From contig NZ_WBXN01000004.1 in assembly GCF_008973465.1 (NCBI RefSeq), positions 7,356,501 to 7,420,500 of the forward strand: a stretch of DNA of 64,000 nucleotides. The letters are read 5' to 3'. Position numbers and translations under genes: made by a program. This DNA comes from Streptomyces sp. SS1-1 (GTDB lineage Bacteria; Actinomycetota; Actinomycetes; Streptomycetales; Streptomycetaceae). This document shows, in pieces, positions 15,587-24,641 of the stretch. The notes beneath the pieces are model-generated. The model worked only from the letters and a program-made list of their open reading frames with translations. It was not told the DNA's origin and ran no database searches. Each line of letters begins with the position of its first letter. The stretch's first letter is position 1.

Positions 15587-17146
15587 ATGTCCGGATACCT
15601 CACGTCCCGCCGCTCCCGAAGGGGCGCCCCCGCCCGCCGGCTGCGCGCCACGGCCCTCGGCGCCGCCCTCGCCGCCCTGCTCGTCCCCTCCCTCAGCGCG
15701 TGCGGCGACGGCTCGTCCACCGCCGCGGGCGGCGCGGCGCTCAAGTGGACGTCCTCCTACTTCCCGGCACACTGGGACCCGGTCGTCGGCGGCAGCGGCG
15801 CCCAGTTCCGTGAACTCGCCCTCGTCTACGCCTCGTTGACGCGCACGGACGAGAACGGCAAGGCGGTGCCCGATCTCGCCGAGAGCTGGGAGTACAACGA
15901 CAAGGGCGACCAGGTCACCTTCCATGTGCGGCCCGGCCTGAAGTTCAGCGACGGCACCCCCGTGGACGCGAAGGCCGTCAAGGCCGCCATCGAGCGCGCC
16001 AAGAAGCAGAAGAACTCCGCCTTGTTCGGCGACCTGACCTCGATCAGGTCCGTCGACGCCAAGGGCCTCGACGCCGTCGTCCACCTCACCCAGGTCGACT
16101 ACCAGATCCCGCAGCTCCTCGGCTCGCGCGTCCTGCAGATCGCCAGCCCCAAGGCGGCCGCGTCACCCGCCAAGCTCGACCAGAACCCCGTCGGCGCGGG
16201 GCCGTTCACCGTCACCCAACTGATACCCGGCACCAAGGCCGTACTGAAGAAGAACCCCGACTACTGGGACGCGAAGAACATCCACATCGACACCGTGGAA
16301 CTCACCTCGGCACCCGACGCCTCCACCGTCGTCTCCGGACTCCGCACCGGCGTCTACAACTTCGCCGACATCGAACCCAGCCAGGCGGCCGCCGCGAAGA
16401 AGGCCGGACTCGACGTCTTCGTGCAGCCCGGCTTCAACGCCGCCAACCTCAGCCTGAACGTCAACAAGGCGCCGTTCGACGACGACAAGGTCGTCGACGC
16501 CGTCCGTCACGCCGTGAACCGCGAGGAGTTCGTCGACAAGCTCACCTTCGGTTACGGCGAGGCGACCGACCAGCCCTTCCCCAAGGGCTACGTGGCCTAC
16601 GACCCCACGTCGGAGAACGCCTACCCCTACGACCCGGAGAAGTCGAAGAAGCTCCTGGCGGAGGCCGGCTACAAGGCGCACGACCTCAAGCTGAAGCTGG
16701 TCATCCCGGCCGAGGACCCGCAGGCCGAAATCGTCCAGTCGCAGCTCGCCAAGGTCGGCATCGACGTCACCATCAAGATCGACAAGAACTGGGCCACCCC
16801 GTTCTTCGCCAAGGAACTCACCTTCTCCCTGTACGGCACCACCGGACGCGACTCCGCCGCGCAGACACTCACCGCCCACTTCGGCCCCAACGGCCCGCTC
16901 AACCTCAGCACCCCCTACGAGCCGGACGGCTTCGAGGCCGCCATCGCCAAGGTGCGCCAGACCCCGCTGGACTCCCCGGACTACACCGAGACCCTGCGCG
17001 CGGCGACCCGCGCCGGACTGAAGAGCAAGGCGCTCGTCTTCACCTACTCCCAGCCCAACCTCATCGCCAAGAGCAAGTCGATCTCCAGCCTGCCGAAAAT
17101 TCCCGCGCACCTCACCTGGACCGGCGTCACCATCTCCGGCAACTGA
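15587..17146 (+). CDS. ABC transporter substrate-binding lipoprotein, family 5
   Basis: A 519-residue lipoprotein. RRLRATALGAALAALLVPSLSAC gives a signal peptide with lipobox Cys near residue 41. LTRTDENGKAVPDLAESWEYNDKGDQVTFHVRPGLKFSDGTPVDAKAVKAAIERAK is the conserved core of family 5 (oligopeptide, nickel, glutathione) binding proteins, and the chain continues to the usual length of about 500. It captures the imported substrate outside the membrane for the two permeases encoded next. Family 5 members bind peptides, nickel chelates and glutathione; the leader peptide and monooxygenases suggest an organic sulfur compound, possibly an S-substituted cysteine derivative. The ribosome site (AGAAAGA) is weak, consistent with translation control. 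Confidence 0.9.
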   Translation: MSGYLTSRRSRRGAPARRLRATALGAALAALLVPSLSACGDGSSTAAGGAALKWTSSYFPAHWDPVVGGSGAQFRELALVYASLTRTDENGKAVPDLAESWEYNDKGDQVTFHVRPGLKFSDGTPVDAKAVKAAIERAKKQKNSALFGDLTSIRSVDAKGLDAVVHLTQVDYQIPQLLGSRVLQIASPKAAASPAKLDQNPVGAGPFTVTQLIPGTKAVLKKNPDYWDAKNIHIDTVELTSAPDASTVVSGLRTGVYNFADIEPSQAAAAKKAGLDVFVQPGFNAANLSLNVNKAPFDDDKVVDAVRHAVNREEFVDKLTFGYGEATDQPFPKGYVAYDPTSENAYPYDPEKSKKLLAEAGYKAHDLKLKLVIPAEDPQAEIVQSQLAKVGIDVTIKIDKNWATPFFAKELTFSLYGTTGRDSAAQTLTAHFGPNGPLNLSTPYEPDGFEAAIAKVRQTPLDSPDYTETLRAATRAGLKSKALVFTYSQPNLIAKSKSISSLPKIPAHLTWTGVTISGN

Positions 17147-17182
17147 CGGCCCGTCCACCATCCACAGAGAGGGGGCAACCCC

Positions 17183-18214
17183 ATGACGACACTCACGCCG
17201 CAGGCGGTCCCGCCTGCCCGCCGTCGAGGGGTCGCCGTGGCCAGGACCCGGCACACGCTGGTCCGTGTCCTGGCCACCCTCGCCCGGTCGGTCATGATCT
17301 TCGTACCGGTGTTCGTGGTCGCGACGTTCGTGACGTTCGCGCTGCGCTCACTGAGCGGGCTCAGCCCGGCGCGGATCCAGCTGGGCGAGGAGGCGACTCC
17401 CGAGGCCATCGCACGGGTCGAGGCCGAATGGGGCCTGGACCGGCCCTTCCTCGTGCAGTACGCCGACTGGTTCGGCGGCGTGCTGCACGGGCGACTCGGC
17501 ACGAGCTGGACCAACGGCGCCGACATCTCCACCCTGATCGGTCTCGGCCTCGGAGTCAGCCTCTCCGTCGCCACGCTCGCCCTCGTCATCGGCGTCCTCG
17601 TCGGCTTCCTGCTGGGCACGGTCGCCGCACTGCGGCGCACCACCTGGATCGACCGGACCATCACCGGCTTCGTCACGCTCATCTCCGTGATGCCCGCGTT
17701 CGTCGTCGGGATCGTGCTGGTGGCCGTCTTCGCCGTGGGGCTCGGCCTCTTCCCCGCCGCCGGATACGTCCCCGCGGAGGCCGGCATCGGCCCCTGGCTC
17801 GCCCACATCACCCTCCCGGCCGTCGCGTTGAGCTTCGACGTCATCGCCGACGTGGCCCGGCAACTGCGGGGCAGCCTCGTCGCCGCCTACCGCGAGAACT
17901 ACGTGACCGGGGCGGTCGTACGCGGCCTCAGCCCCCGGCGGATCTTCTTCGGGCACGTGCTGCGCAACGGGCTCGGACCGGCACTCGCCACGCTCGGCCT
18001 GAAGTTCCCCGCGCTCGTCGGCGCCTCCGTCGTCACCGAGTGGATCTTCGGCCTCCAGGGCTTCGGCCGGTTCGCCAACGACTCCGCACAGGCCGGCGAC
18101 GTGCCCGCGGTGCAGGGCGTCCTCGTCGTGTCGATCGTCCTGGTCGTCGTCTTCAACCTGATCGTCAACCTGGTGCTGGCCCGTGTGACGCCGGCATCCC
18201 AGCGGGGGGTGTGA
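17183..18214 (+). CDS. ABC transporter permease, DppB/OppB type
   Basis: A 343-residue membrane protein, the first of two permeases. After a cytoplasmic N-terminus, SVMIFVPVFVVATFVTFAL is the first membrane helix. A periplasmic segment (PEAIARVEAEWGLDRPFLVQYADWFGGVLHGRLGTSW) typical of DppB follows, then five more helices. YRENYVTGAVVRGLSPRRIFFGHVLRNGL is the EAA loop that docks onto the ATPases. GAGAGGGGGCAACCCC precedes the start, and the next permease begins 3 bp after this stop. Confidence 0.9.
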   Translation: MTTLTPQAVPPARRRGVAVARTRHTLVRVLATLARSVMIFVPVFVVATFVTFALRSLSGLSPARIQLGEEATPEAIARVEAEWGLDRPFLVQYADWFGGVLHGRLGTSWTNGADISTLIGLGLGVSLSVATLALVIGVLVGFLLGTVAALRRTTWIDRTITGFVTLISVMPAFVVGIVLVAVFAVGLGLFPAAGYVPAEAGIGPWLAHITLPAVALSFDVIADVARQLRGSLVAAYRENYVTGAVVRGLSPRRIFFGHVLRNGLGPALATLGLKFPALVGASVVTEWIFGLQGFGRFANDSAQAGDVPAVQGVLVVSIVLVVVFNLIVNLVLARVTPASQRGV

Positions 18215-18217
18215 ACC

Positions 18218-19108
18218 ATGGTGCGCCGCGTGCTCTCCCTCACCTCGGGCCGGATCGCCGTCGCCGTCCTCGCCGTGATCGCGCTCCTCGCGGTCCTCGG
18301 CCCCTGGCTGGCCCCCCAGGACCCGCTCGCCACCAGCGACAACACCCTGGCCGCCGCCTCCGGTTCCCACTGGCTGGGCACCGACCACCTCGGCCGTGAC
18401 GTCCTCAGCCGGCTCCTCGACGGCTCACGGATCAGCGTGCTCGGCTCCCTCGAAGTGGCCGGAGTGGCCCTCGCCGTGGGCGCGGTCCCCGGCATCCTGT
18501 CCGTCTACCTCGGCCGGGTCTTCGAATGGTTCACCCTGCGCCTGACCGACACCCTCGTCGCCCTGCCGTTCCTGCTGTTCGCGGTCGCCGTCATCGCCCT
18601 GCTCGGCAACGGCATCACCCAGGCGATGCTCGTCACCGGCACGCTGGTCTCGCCGCTCTTCTACCGCGTCGCCCGCGCCGCCACCCTCACGGTCGCCCGG
18701 TCCCCGTACGTGGAGGCGGCACTGATCTCCGGTGCCTCCCTCGGCTGGATCGTCCGCCGGCACGTCTGGGCGAAGGTCCTGCCGCCGATCGCGGTCGCCC
18801 TCGCCCAGACCATCGGCGTCGGCTTCGTGATCGTCTCCAGCCTCACCTTCCTGGGCATCGGCGTGCAGCCCCCGGAACCCACCTGGGGCGGCCTGCTCGC
18901 CTCCGACCTCGGCTACCTCGACTACCGGCCGTGGGGGCCGCTCGCCCCCGCCGTCCTGATCATGGCCACGGTCTGGGCGTGCAACCTCCTCGCGGACGCC
19001 ATCCGCGACGTGTCCGGGGAAGCCGGACGCGCCCTGCTGAACGGGCGCAGGGCCCGCGCCAACCGCCTCGGCACGCCCGACACCGCTCCCACCGGAGGTG
19101 CGCGATGA
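18218..19108 (+). CDS. ABC transporter permease, DppC/OppC type
   Basis: A 296-residue partner permease. The N-terminal helix (GRIAVAVLAVIALLAVLGPWLAP) is followed by the DppC hallmark HWLGTDHLGRDVLSRLLDGSRISVLGSLEVAGVA, and the EAA loop is ARSPYVEAALISGASLGWIVRRHVWAKVLPPI. The C-terminal WGGLLASDLGYLDYRPWGPLAPAVLIMATVWACNLLADAIRD is also standard. Its stop overlaps the ATG of the following ATPase gene (ATGA), showing translational coupling. Confidence 0.9.
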   Translation: MVRRVLSLTSGRIAVAVLAVIALLAVLGPWLAPQDPLATSDNTLAAASGSHWLGTDHLGRDVLSRLLDGSRISVLGSLEVAGVALAVGAVPGILSVYLGRVFEWFTLRLTDTLVALPFLLFAVAVIALLGNGITQAMLVTGTLVSPLFYRVARAATLTVARSPYVEAALISGASLGWIVRRHVWAKVLPPIAVALAQTIGVGFVIVSSLTFLGIGVQPPEPTWGGLLASDLGYLDYRPWGPLAPAVLIMATVWACNLLADAIRDVSGEAGRALLNGRRARANRLGTPDTAPTGGAR

Positions 19109-19986
19109 CCACCCTGTCCCAGGACGCCGCACGACCCGAGACCCGGCACGCCGACACCGGCCCCGCCACCCCGCCGGTCCTCTCCGTCCGGGACGTCCGC
19201 ATCCACGACCGGGCCGGCGACCGGGAGATCGTCCACGGCGTCTCGTTCGACCTCACCCCCGGCCGGACCGTCGGCATCGTGGGGGAGTCCGGCAGCGGCA
19301 AGACCCTCACCTGCCGGGCCGCCCTCGGCATCCTGCCGCCCCACTTCGAGGTCTCCGCAGGCACCGTCGAGATCGACGGCACCGACATCGCCACGCTGAC
19401 CCCACGGCAGTGGACCGGGCTGCGCGGCTCCACCATCAGCGCCGTCTTCCAGGACCCGGCCTCCTACCTCAACCCGTCCCTGCGCGTCGGCGCGCAGATC
19501 GCCGAGGTCCTGCGGGTCAAGACCGGACTGACGCGGCGCGAGGCCCGCCCGCGCGCCCTCGAACTCCTCCAGGCCGTGCATCTGCGCGACCCCGAACTCG
19601 TCTACGGCCAGTACCCGTTCGAGCTCTCCGGCGGCATGCTCCAGCGTGTCCTGATCGCCGCCGCCATCGCCGCGGGACCGCGCGTCCTCATCGCCGACGA
19701 GGCGACCACCGCGCTCGACGTCACCGTGCAGGCCGAGATCCTCGACCTCCTCGCCGACCTGCGCGAGTCGACGGGCCTCGCCCTCGTCGTCGTCTCCCAC
19801 GACCTGGCCGTCGTCGCCCAGCTCTGCGACGAGGTACTCGTGATGCGGCAGGGCGAGGTCGTCGAACAGGGCCCCACCCGCACCGTCCTCGACAGCCCCC
19901 GGCACCCCTACACCCGGCTCCTCATCGACGAGCACGAGAGCTACGGCCTCGACAGGTTCCTGGCACCGAAGGAGGAGGCGGCATGA
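19105..19986 (+). CDS. ABC transporter ATP-binding protein, DppD type
   Basis: A 293-residue ATPase with Walker A GESGSGKT (about 60), Q-loop AVFQDPASYLNPSLRVGAQI, signature LSGGMLQR, Walker B RVLIADEATTALD and switch histidine VVVSHDLAVVAQ. The C-terminal HPYTRLLIDEHESYG is the shortened form of the tail seen in dipeptide-type transporters, with fewer of the cysteines that mark Fe-S-containing DppD proteins. It pairs with the next ATPase as a heterodimer. The first codon overlaps the permease stop, and the last overlaps the next start. Confidence 0.9.
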   Translation: MTTLSQDAARPETRHADTGPATPPVLSVRDVRIHDRAGDREIVHGVSFDLTPGRTVGIVGESGSGKTLTCRAALGILPPHFEVSAGTVEIDGTDIATLTPRQWTGLRGSTISAVFQDPASYLNPSLRVGAQIAEVLRVKTGLTRREARPRALELLQAVHLRDPELVYGQYPFELSGGMLQRVLIAAAIAAGPRVLIADEATTALDVTVQAEILDLLADLRESTGLALVVVSHDLAVVAQLCDEVLVMRQGEVVEQGPTRTVLDSPRHPYTRLLIDEHESYGLDRFLAPKEEAA

Positions 19987-20837
19987 GCGCCGACCAGCCG
20001 CACGCGGCCCCCACCGCCACACCCGTCCTGTCCGTCACCGGCCTGGACGTCCACTACGGCAAGCGCCGCGCCCGCCGCCAGGCCCTGCACGGACTCACCC
20101 TGACCGTCGCACCCGGCGAGACCCTCGGCGTCATCGGCGAGACCGGCTCCGGGAAGTCCACGTTCGCCCGCACCGTCCTCGGACTCGTACGCGCCTCGGC
20201 CGGCTCCGTCGTCATCGACGGCGAGGACGTCAGCGGCCACAGCCGACGCCAGTGGCGGGCCCTGCGCCGCCGCGGAGTCGTCCAGTACGTCTTCCAGGAC
20301 CCGCTGCGCAGCCTCGACCCCGACCTCACGGTCGAGGACTCCCTGACCGAACCGCTCCTCGTGCGGGGCGTCGCCCGCCCCGAGGCCGCCCGGCGGGGCC
20401 GCGCCCTGCTGGAACGCGTCCGGCTGCCCGAGGACCTGCTCGGCCGGCTGCCCGGCGAACTCTCCGGAGGCCAGCGCCAGCGGGTCGCCGTCGCCCGCGC
20501 CCTCATCACCGAGCCGCGCCTGCTCCTCCTCGACGAACCGGCCAGCGCCCTCGACTCCGCCCACCGCGTCCAGATCCTCGACATCCTCAAGGAACTGCGC
20601 GCCGACGGCGTCGCCCTCGTCCTCATCTCCCACGACCTCGGCTCCGTCGCCGGGGTCGCCGACCGGATCGCCGTGCTCTACCAGGGCCGTGCCGTCGAGG
20701 TCGGACCCGCCGCCGACGTCATCAACACGCCGCAGCACCTCTACACCCGGCTGCTCGTCGGCTCCGCGCCCACCCTGCACACAGCGGCGGCGAGCCGGGC
20801 CGAACGCGAAGCCCTGCGCGCCCTGCTGCACGCCTGA
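19983..20837 (+). CDS. ABC transporter ATP-binding protein, DppF type
   Basis: A 284-residue ATPase. GETGSGKST is Walker A, YVFQDPLRSLDPDLTVEDSL the Q-loop, LSGGQRQRVAVARAL the signature, RLLLLDEPASALD Walker B and LISHDLGSVAGV the switch. It is the second nucleotide-binding subunit of the importer. ATG 19983 overlaps the preceding stop in ATGA. The flavin monooxygenase gene follows after 38 bp, so transporter and catabolic genes form one transcription unit. Confidence 0.9.
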   Translation: MSADQPHAAPTATPVLSVTGLDVHYGKRRARRQALHGLTLTVAPGETLGVIGETGSGKSTFARTVLGLVRASAGSVVIDGEDVSGHSRRQWRALRRRGVVQYVFQDPLRSLDPDLTVEDSLTEPLLVRGVARPEAARRGRALLERVRLPEDLLGRLPGELSGGQRQRVAVARALITEPRLLLLDEPASALDSAHRVQILDILKELRADGVALVLISHDLGSVAGVADRIAVLYQGRAVEVGPAADVINTPQHLYTRLLVGSAPTLHTAAASRAEREALRALLHA

Positions 20838-20875
20838 GCCCGTCCCACCCTCCGCACCCACAGACAGGACCAGCC

Positions 20876-22195
20876 ATGTCCCGCAAGATCCACCTCGCCC
20901 TGCACCCCTACGGCGTCGGCGGCCCCGGCCAGCACGGCCTGTGGAAGGACCCGCGTGTCGCCAAGAACGCGAGCATCGACATCGACTACTACATCCAGCA
21001 GGCGCAGGCCGCCGAACACGCCCTGTTCGACGCCCTGTTCATCGTCGACAGCCAGTTCATCAACGCCACCTACCCCGCGCACTACCTCAACCGCCTGGAA
21101 CCGCTGACCCTGCTGTCGGCGGTGGCCACCCACACCCGGCACATCGGCCTGGTCGGCACCGCGAGTTCGACGTACAACTCGCCGTTCAACCTGGCCCGCC
21201 GGTTCGCCTCGCTGGACCACATCAGCGGCGGCCGCGCCGGCTGGAACGTCGTCACCAGCTTCGACACCGGCACCTCGAAGAACTTCGGCCTCGACGAGCA
21301 CCTGGACTACGCGACCCGCTACGGCCGCGCCCTGGAGTTCGTCCAGGTCGCGCGGGGCCTGTGGGACTCCTACGAGGACGACGCGTTCCCGGCCGACGTC
21401 GAACGGAACGTGTTCCTCGACCCGTCCAAGCTGCACGCGCTCGACCACGAGGGGGAGCACTTCAAGGTCGCCGGGCCCCTCAACCTCTCGCGCTCCCCGC
21501 AGGGCCAGCCGGTCATCTTCCAGGCCGGTGTGTCCGAGGAGGGCCGCGACCTGGCCGCGCGGGTCGCCGAGGGCATCTACGCGCCGGGCGGCTCCCTCGA
21601 GCAGGCCCAGGACTACTACGCCGACATCAAGCGGCGCACCGCCTCCTACGGCCGCGACCCCGAGCACATCAAGATCTTCATCCACGGCGGGCCGGTGGTC
21701 GCCGCCACCGACGAGGACGCCCGGCGCCGCGAGCGGGAGATCTTCGAGGAGGACAACGACTTCGACCGCAACCTCGCCCTGCTCGGCCGGTCCTTCGGTG
21801 CCTACGACTTCAGCGTCCACGACCTGGACGCGCCCTTCCCCGACGTGGCGCACCTCGCCGCGAAGGGCGGCCGGACCAACGCGACGCAGATCATCGCACG
21901 CGCCAAGGAACAGAACCTGACGCTGCGTCAGGTGGCGGACTCCGTCAACGAGTTCCGCCGCTCGCCGTTCGTCGGCTCGCCCCAGACGGTCGCCGACACC
22001 ATCGAGCAGTGGTTCGAGGCCGGCACCTTCGACGGCATCAACCTCGCCTTCCGCACCAACGATGACCTGGAACTGTTCGTCGACGGCGTCGTCCCGCTCC
22101 TGCAGAAGCGCGACCTGTTCCGCACCGCGTACGAGGCCGACACCCTGCGCGGCAACCTCGGCCTGCCGGTCCCCGCCAACCGCCACACCCGGTGA
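20876..22195 (+). CDS. LLM-class flavin-dependent monooxygenase, NtaA/SnaA/DszA group
   Basis: The 439-residue protein belongs to the bacterial-luciferase-like two-component monooxygenases. MSRKIHLALHPYGVGGPGQHGLWKDP and the long IDSQFI-type insert, then LEPLTLLSAVATHTRHIGLVGTASSTYNSPFNLARRFASLDHISGGRAGWNVVTS, are diagnostic of the NtaA/SnaA/DszA/DmoA branch. FQAGVSEEGRDLAARVAEGIYAPGGSLEQAQDYYADIKRRTASYGRDP contacts FMN. Such enzymes use FMNH2 and O2 to cleave C-S, C-N or sulfone bonds. The C-S option fits the cysteine leader and the FMN reductase encoded downstream; close relatives process S-alkyl-cysteine derivatives, dimethyl sulfide or dibenzothiophene sulfone. Confidence 0.9.
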   Translation: MSRKIHLALHPYGVGGPGQHGLWKDPRVAKNASIDIDYYIQQAQAAEHALFDALFIVDSQFINATYPAHYLNRLEPLTLLSAVATHTRHIGLVGTASSTYNSPFNLARRFASLDHISGGRAGWNVVTSFDTGTSKNFGLDEHLDYATRYGRALEFVQVARGLWDSYEDDAFPADVERNVFLDPSKLHALDHEGEHFKVAGPLNLSRSPQGQPVIFQAGVSEEGRDLAARVAEGIYAPGGSLEQAQDYYADIKRRTASYGRDPEHIKIFIHGGPVVAATDEDARRREREIFEEDNDFDRNLALLGRSFGAYDFSVHDLDAPFPDVAHLAAKGGRTNATQIIARAKEQNLTLRQVADSVNEFRRSPFVGSPQTVADTIEQWFEAGTFDGINLAFRTNDDLELFVDGVVPLLQKRDLFRTAYEADTLRGNLGLPVPANRHTR

Positions 22196-22236
22196 CGGCC
22201 CCGCGTGAGCATCCCCTCGGAGAGAGGCGACCACCC

Positions 22237-23261
22237 ATGACCGGCACGACGACGCCACGCTTCAGACTCGGCTTCCTCACCCACGTCCAGAGCCGCGGCG
22301 ACGACCTCGCCCGCACCTACCGCAACGCCCAGGACCTCTTCGTCGTCGCCGACGAACTCGGCTTCGACATCGGCTGGGTGGCCCAGCACCACGTGCCCCT
22401 CGCCGGCGGCGGCCTCTCGTCCCCGTGGACGTTCCTCGCCCACGCCGCCGCCCGGACCACCCGCATCCGGCTCGGCACCGCCATCACCGTCCTGCCCCTG
22501 GAGGACCCCGTCCGCCTCGCCGAGGACGTCGCCACCGTCGACACCCTCAGCGGCGGACGCGTCGAGGTCGGCGTCGGCAGCGGCGCCAGCCCCACGGAGT
22601 ACGCCGCGTTCGGCCGCGACGTCGCCCGCAAACGCGAACTCACCACCGAGAGCCTGTGCGCACGGCCCTCGCCGGGGAGGAGGTGCGCACCCCGGGCTTC
22701 CGCGTCCAGCCGGCCCCCGCGGACTTCACCGACCGCCTCTGGCAGGGCGTCTTCAGCGCCGAAGGAGCGGCCCACGCCGCGGCCGGCGGCTCCCACCTGC
22801 TGCTGAACCGCGCCGCCTACGGCTACGACGCGCCCACCGACGAGGTCCAGCGCCCCTGGGCGGACGCCTACCTGGACGCCTGGGACCGGCCGCGCCGCCC
22901 GCGCATCGGGCTGTCCCGGTTCGTGTTCCCGGCCAAGGACCGGCGCACCGCGCTCGCCCACATCAGCGACGACGTGCACCGGGCGGCCCTGCGCATGGCG
23001 GGCAACGGCGCCTTCCCGGCCGGACTGGACGCCGACGAGGCACTGCGGCGCTTCCACGCCTTCTACGGCCACCCCGACGAGATCGTCGCGGCCCTCGGCA
23101 AGGAACAGGTCCTGCCCGTCGCGACCGACCTCATCACCCAGTTCAACCCCGCCGTCCCCGACCACGACGCCGCCGTGCGCGCCCTGGAACTCATCGCGAC
23201 CGAAGTGGCACCCGCCCTGGGCTGGCGCCCCGCGCCGCGCCCCGCAACCGCTGGAGCATGA
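22237..23261 (+). pseudogene. LLM-class flavin-dependent oxidoreductase, broken by a -1 frameshift
   Basis: The N-terminal part starts at ATG 22237 (MTGTTTPRFRLGFLTHVQ, after GAGAGAGG) and reads normally through FGRDVARKRELTTESL, then becomes nonsense after 22656. The other frame picks up at 22656 with VRTALAGEEVRTPGFRVQPAPADF and runs to the stop at 23261. One missing base in the CTGTG run, most simply a lost G from CTGGTG, joins the halves into a normal 341-residue luciferase-like protein. RIRLGTAITVLPLEDPVRLAEDVATVDTLSGGRVEVGVGSG is the family core. It may be a true null allele, a sequencing error or, less likely, programmed. It would be the second monooxygenase of the sulfur operon. Confidence 0.85.
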
Positions 23262-23262
23262 C

Positions 23263-24024
23263 ATGCCCGAGTACACCGACCATGTCGCCCCCGAGGGCCT
23301 GCGCACCCGCGGCACCGTCATTGTCGTGCCGGGCCGCGGCGAGACCCGGGCCACCTACCAGCGCTTCGCCCGCCGCCTCGCCGCCGACGCCTACCGCGTC
23401 CGCGTCATCGACACCCCCGCCATCGACGCCGGCGACCCGACCGGCACCCTCGACCACTTCGCGGCCCACCTCACCGAGGCGATCGACGGCACCGCCGCCG
23501 AGGACGGCACCGTACGGCCCGTCGTGCTCGTCGGCAGCGACACGGGCGCGGCGCTCGTCGCCGCCCACACCGGACGGGTGGACGCCACGCCGGCCCCGGA
23601 CGCGGTCGTCCTGGCCGGCCTGCCCGCGCGCACCGCCACCGCCGTGCACTCCTGGGACGGCGAACTCGACGTCCGCACCGCCTGCCCCGCCCACCGGCGC
23701 ACCCTCACCGACGACACCGAGGTCCGCCGGGGCGCCCTCAACGACACCGTGCCCGAGGCCCTGCTCGCCGCCGCCCTCGACGGCGACCTCACCGTCCCCG
23801 CCCTGATCCTCACCGGCGACGCCGACCCGCTCGCCGACCGCGACGAACTGCACCGCACCGCCAAGTCCCTGGACCGCGCCCGCCTCTCGGTCGTGCGCGG
23901 AGCCCACCACGACGTCCTCAACGACCTCCAGCACCGCTCGGTCGCCGCCGAGGTCGTCACCTTCCTGGAGACGCTCCGGGAGGACCTGGTGCCCCTCGTC
24001 ACCGTGGAGACCAGCGCCTGGTGA
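23263..24024 (+). CDS. alpha/beta hydrolase with aspartate at the nucleophile position
   Basis: A 253-residue alpha/beta hydrolase following the monooxygenase by one base. TVIVVPGRGETRATYQRFA is the oxyanion-hole region. The nucleophile elbow VVLVGSDTGAALVAAH has Asp93 where serine usually sits. ILTGDADPLADRDEL gives a candidate acid (Asp186 or Asp188) and VVRGAHHDVLND the histidine (215/216). An Asp nucleophile is the arrangement of haloalkane dehalogenases and epoxide hydrolases, though the cap domain is small here. In this operon it may act on the carbon skeleton released by the monooxygenases. No close functional assignment is possible. Confidence 0.8.
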   Translation: MPEYTDHVAPEGLRTRGTVIVVPGRGETRATYQRFARRLAADAYRVRVIDTPAIDAGDPTGTLDHFAAHLTEAIDGTAAEDGTVRPVVLVGSDTGAALVAAHTGRVDATPAPDAVVLAGLPARTATAVHSWDGELDVRTACPAHRRTLTDDTEVRRGALNDTVPEALLAAALDGDLTVPALILTGDADPLADRDELHRTAKSLDRARLSVVRGAHHDVLNDLQHRSVAAEVVTFLETLREDLVPLVTVETSAW

Positions 24025-24079
24025 GGCGCCCCGCACCACCCCACCGTCTCTCCCCGCACCCCGACCCGGAAGGTCCGCC

Positions 24080-24637
24080 ATGGCCACCATCCTCTCCGTC
24101 TCCGGAAGCCCCTCCGCCACCTCCCGCACCGCGCGGCTGCTGCGGCACCTCGACGAACGGCTCCGCGGCCACGGCCACGAGGTCGTCCCCCTGGACGTCC
24201 GCACCCTGCCCGCTGAACCTCTCCTGACCGCCGACTTCCACCACCCGGCGATCGTCGAGGCCACCGCGCTGTTCGAGCGGGCGGACGGCGTCGTGATCGG
24301 CACGCCCGTCTACAAGGCGGCGTACTCGGGCCTGCTGAAGTCCCTGCTCGACCTGCTGCCCCAGTACGCGCTGACCGGGAAGACCGTGCTGCCGCTCGCC
24401 ACGGGCGGCAGCACGGCGCATGTGCTGGCCATCGACTACGCGCTGCGCCCGGTGCTCAACTCGATGGGCGCGGCGCACATCGTCCCGGGCTGGTTCACGC
24501 TCGACAAGGACATCACCGTGGGGGAGGACGGCACGGTGGCCGTCGCCCCCGACACGGCGAAGGCCCTCGCCCACGCGACCGACCAGTTCGCCGCGTCCCT
24601 GGGCGCCCGGGTGGCGGCGCTGGCGCCCGCCGGATGA
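24080..24637 (+). CDS. NADPH-dependent FMN reductase, SsuE-like
   Basis: A 185-residue flavodoxin-fold reductase. ILSVSGSPSATSRTARLL is the FMN phosphate loop, and GVVIGTPVYKAAYSGLLKSLLDLLPQYALTGKTVLPLATGGS is almost the textbook SsuE/MsuE sequence. SsuE provides free FMNH2 to alkanesulfonate monooxygenase SsuD. Here it would supply the luciferase-like monooxygenases encoded upstream, completing a two-component system. It is the last gene of the operon; the next gene is on the other strand 4 bp away. GGAAGG precedes the ATG. Confidence 0.92.
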   Translation: MATILSVSGSPSATSRTARLLRHLDERLRGHGHEVVPLDVRTLPAEPLLTADFHHPAIVEATALFERADGVVIGTPVYKAAYSGLLKSLLDLLPQYALTGKTVLPLATGGSTAHVLAIDYALRPVLNSMGAAHIVPGWFTLDKDITVGEDGTVAVAPDTAKALAHATDQFAASLGARVAALAPAG

Positions 24638-24641
24638 ACCG

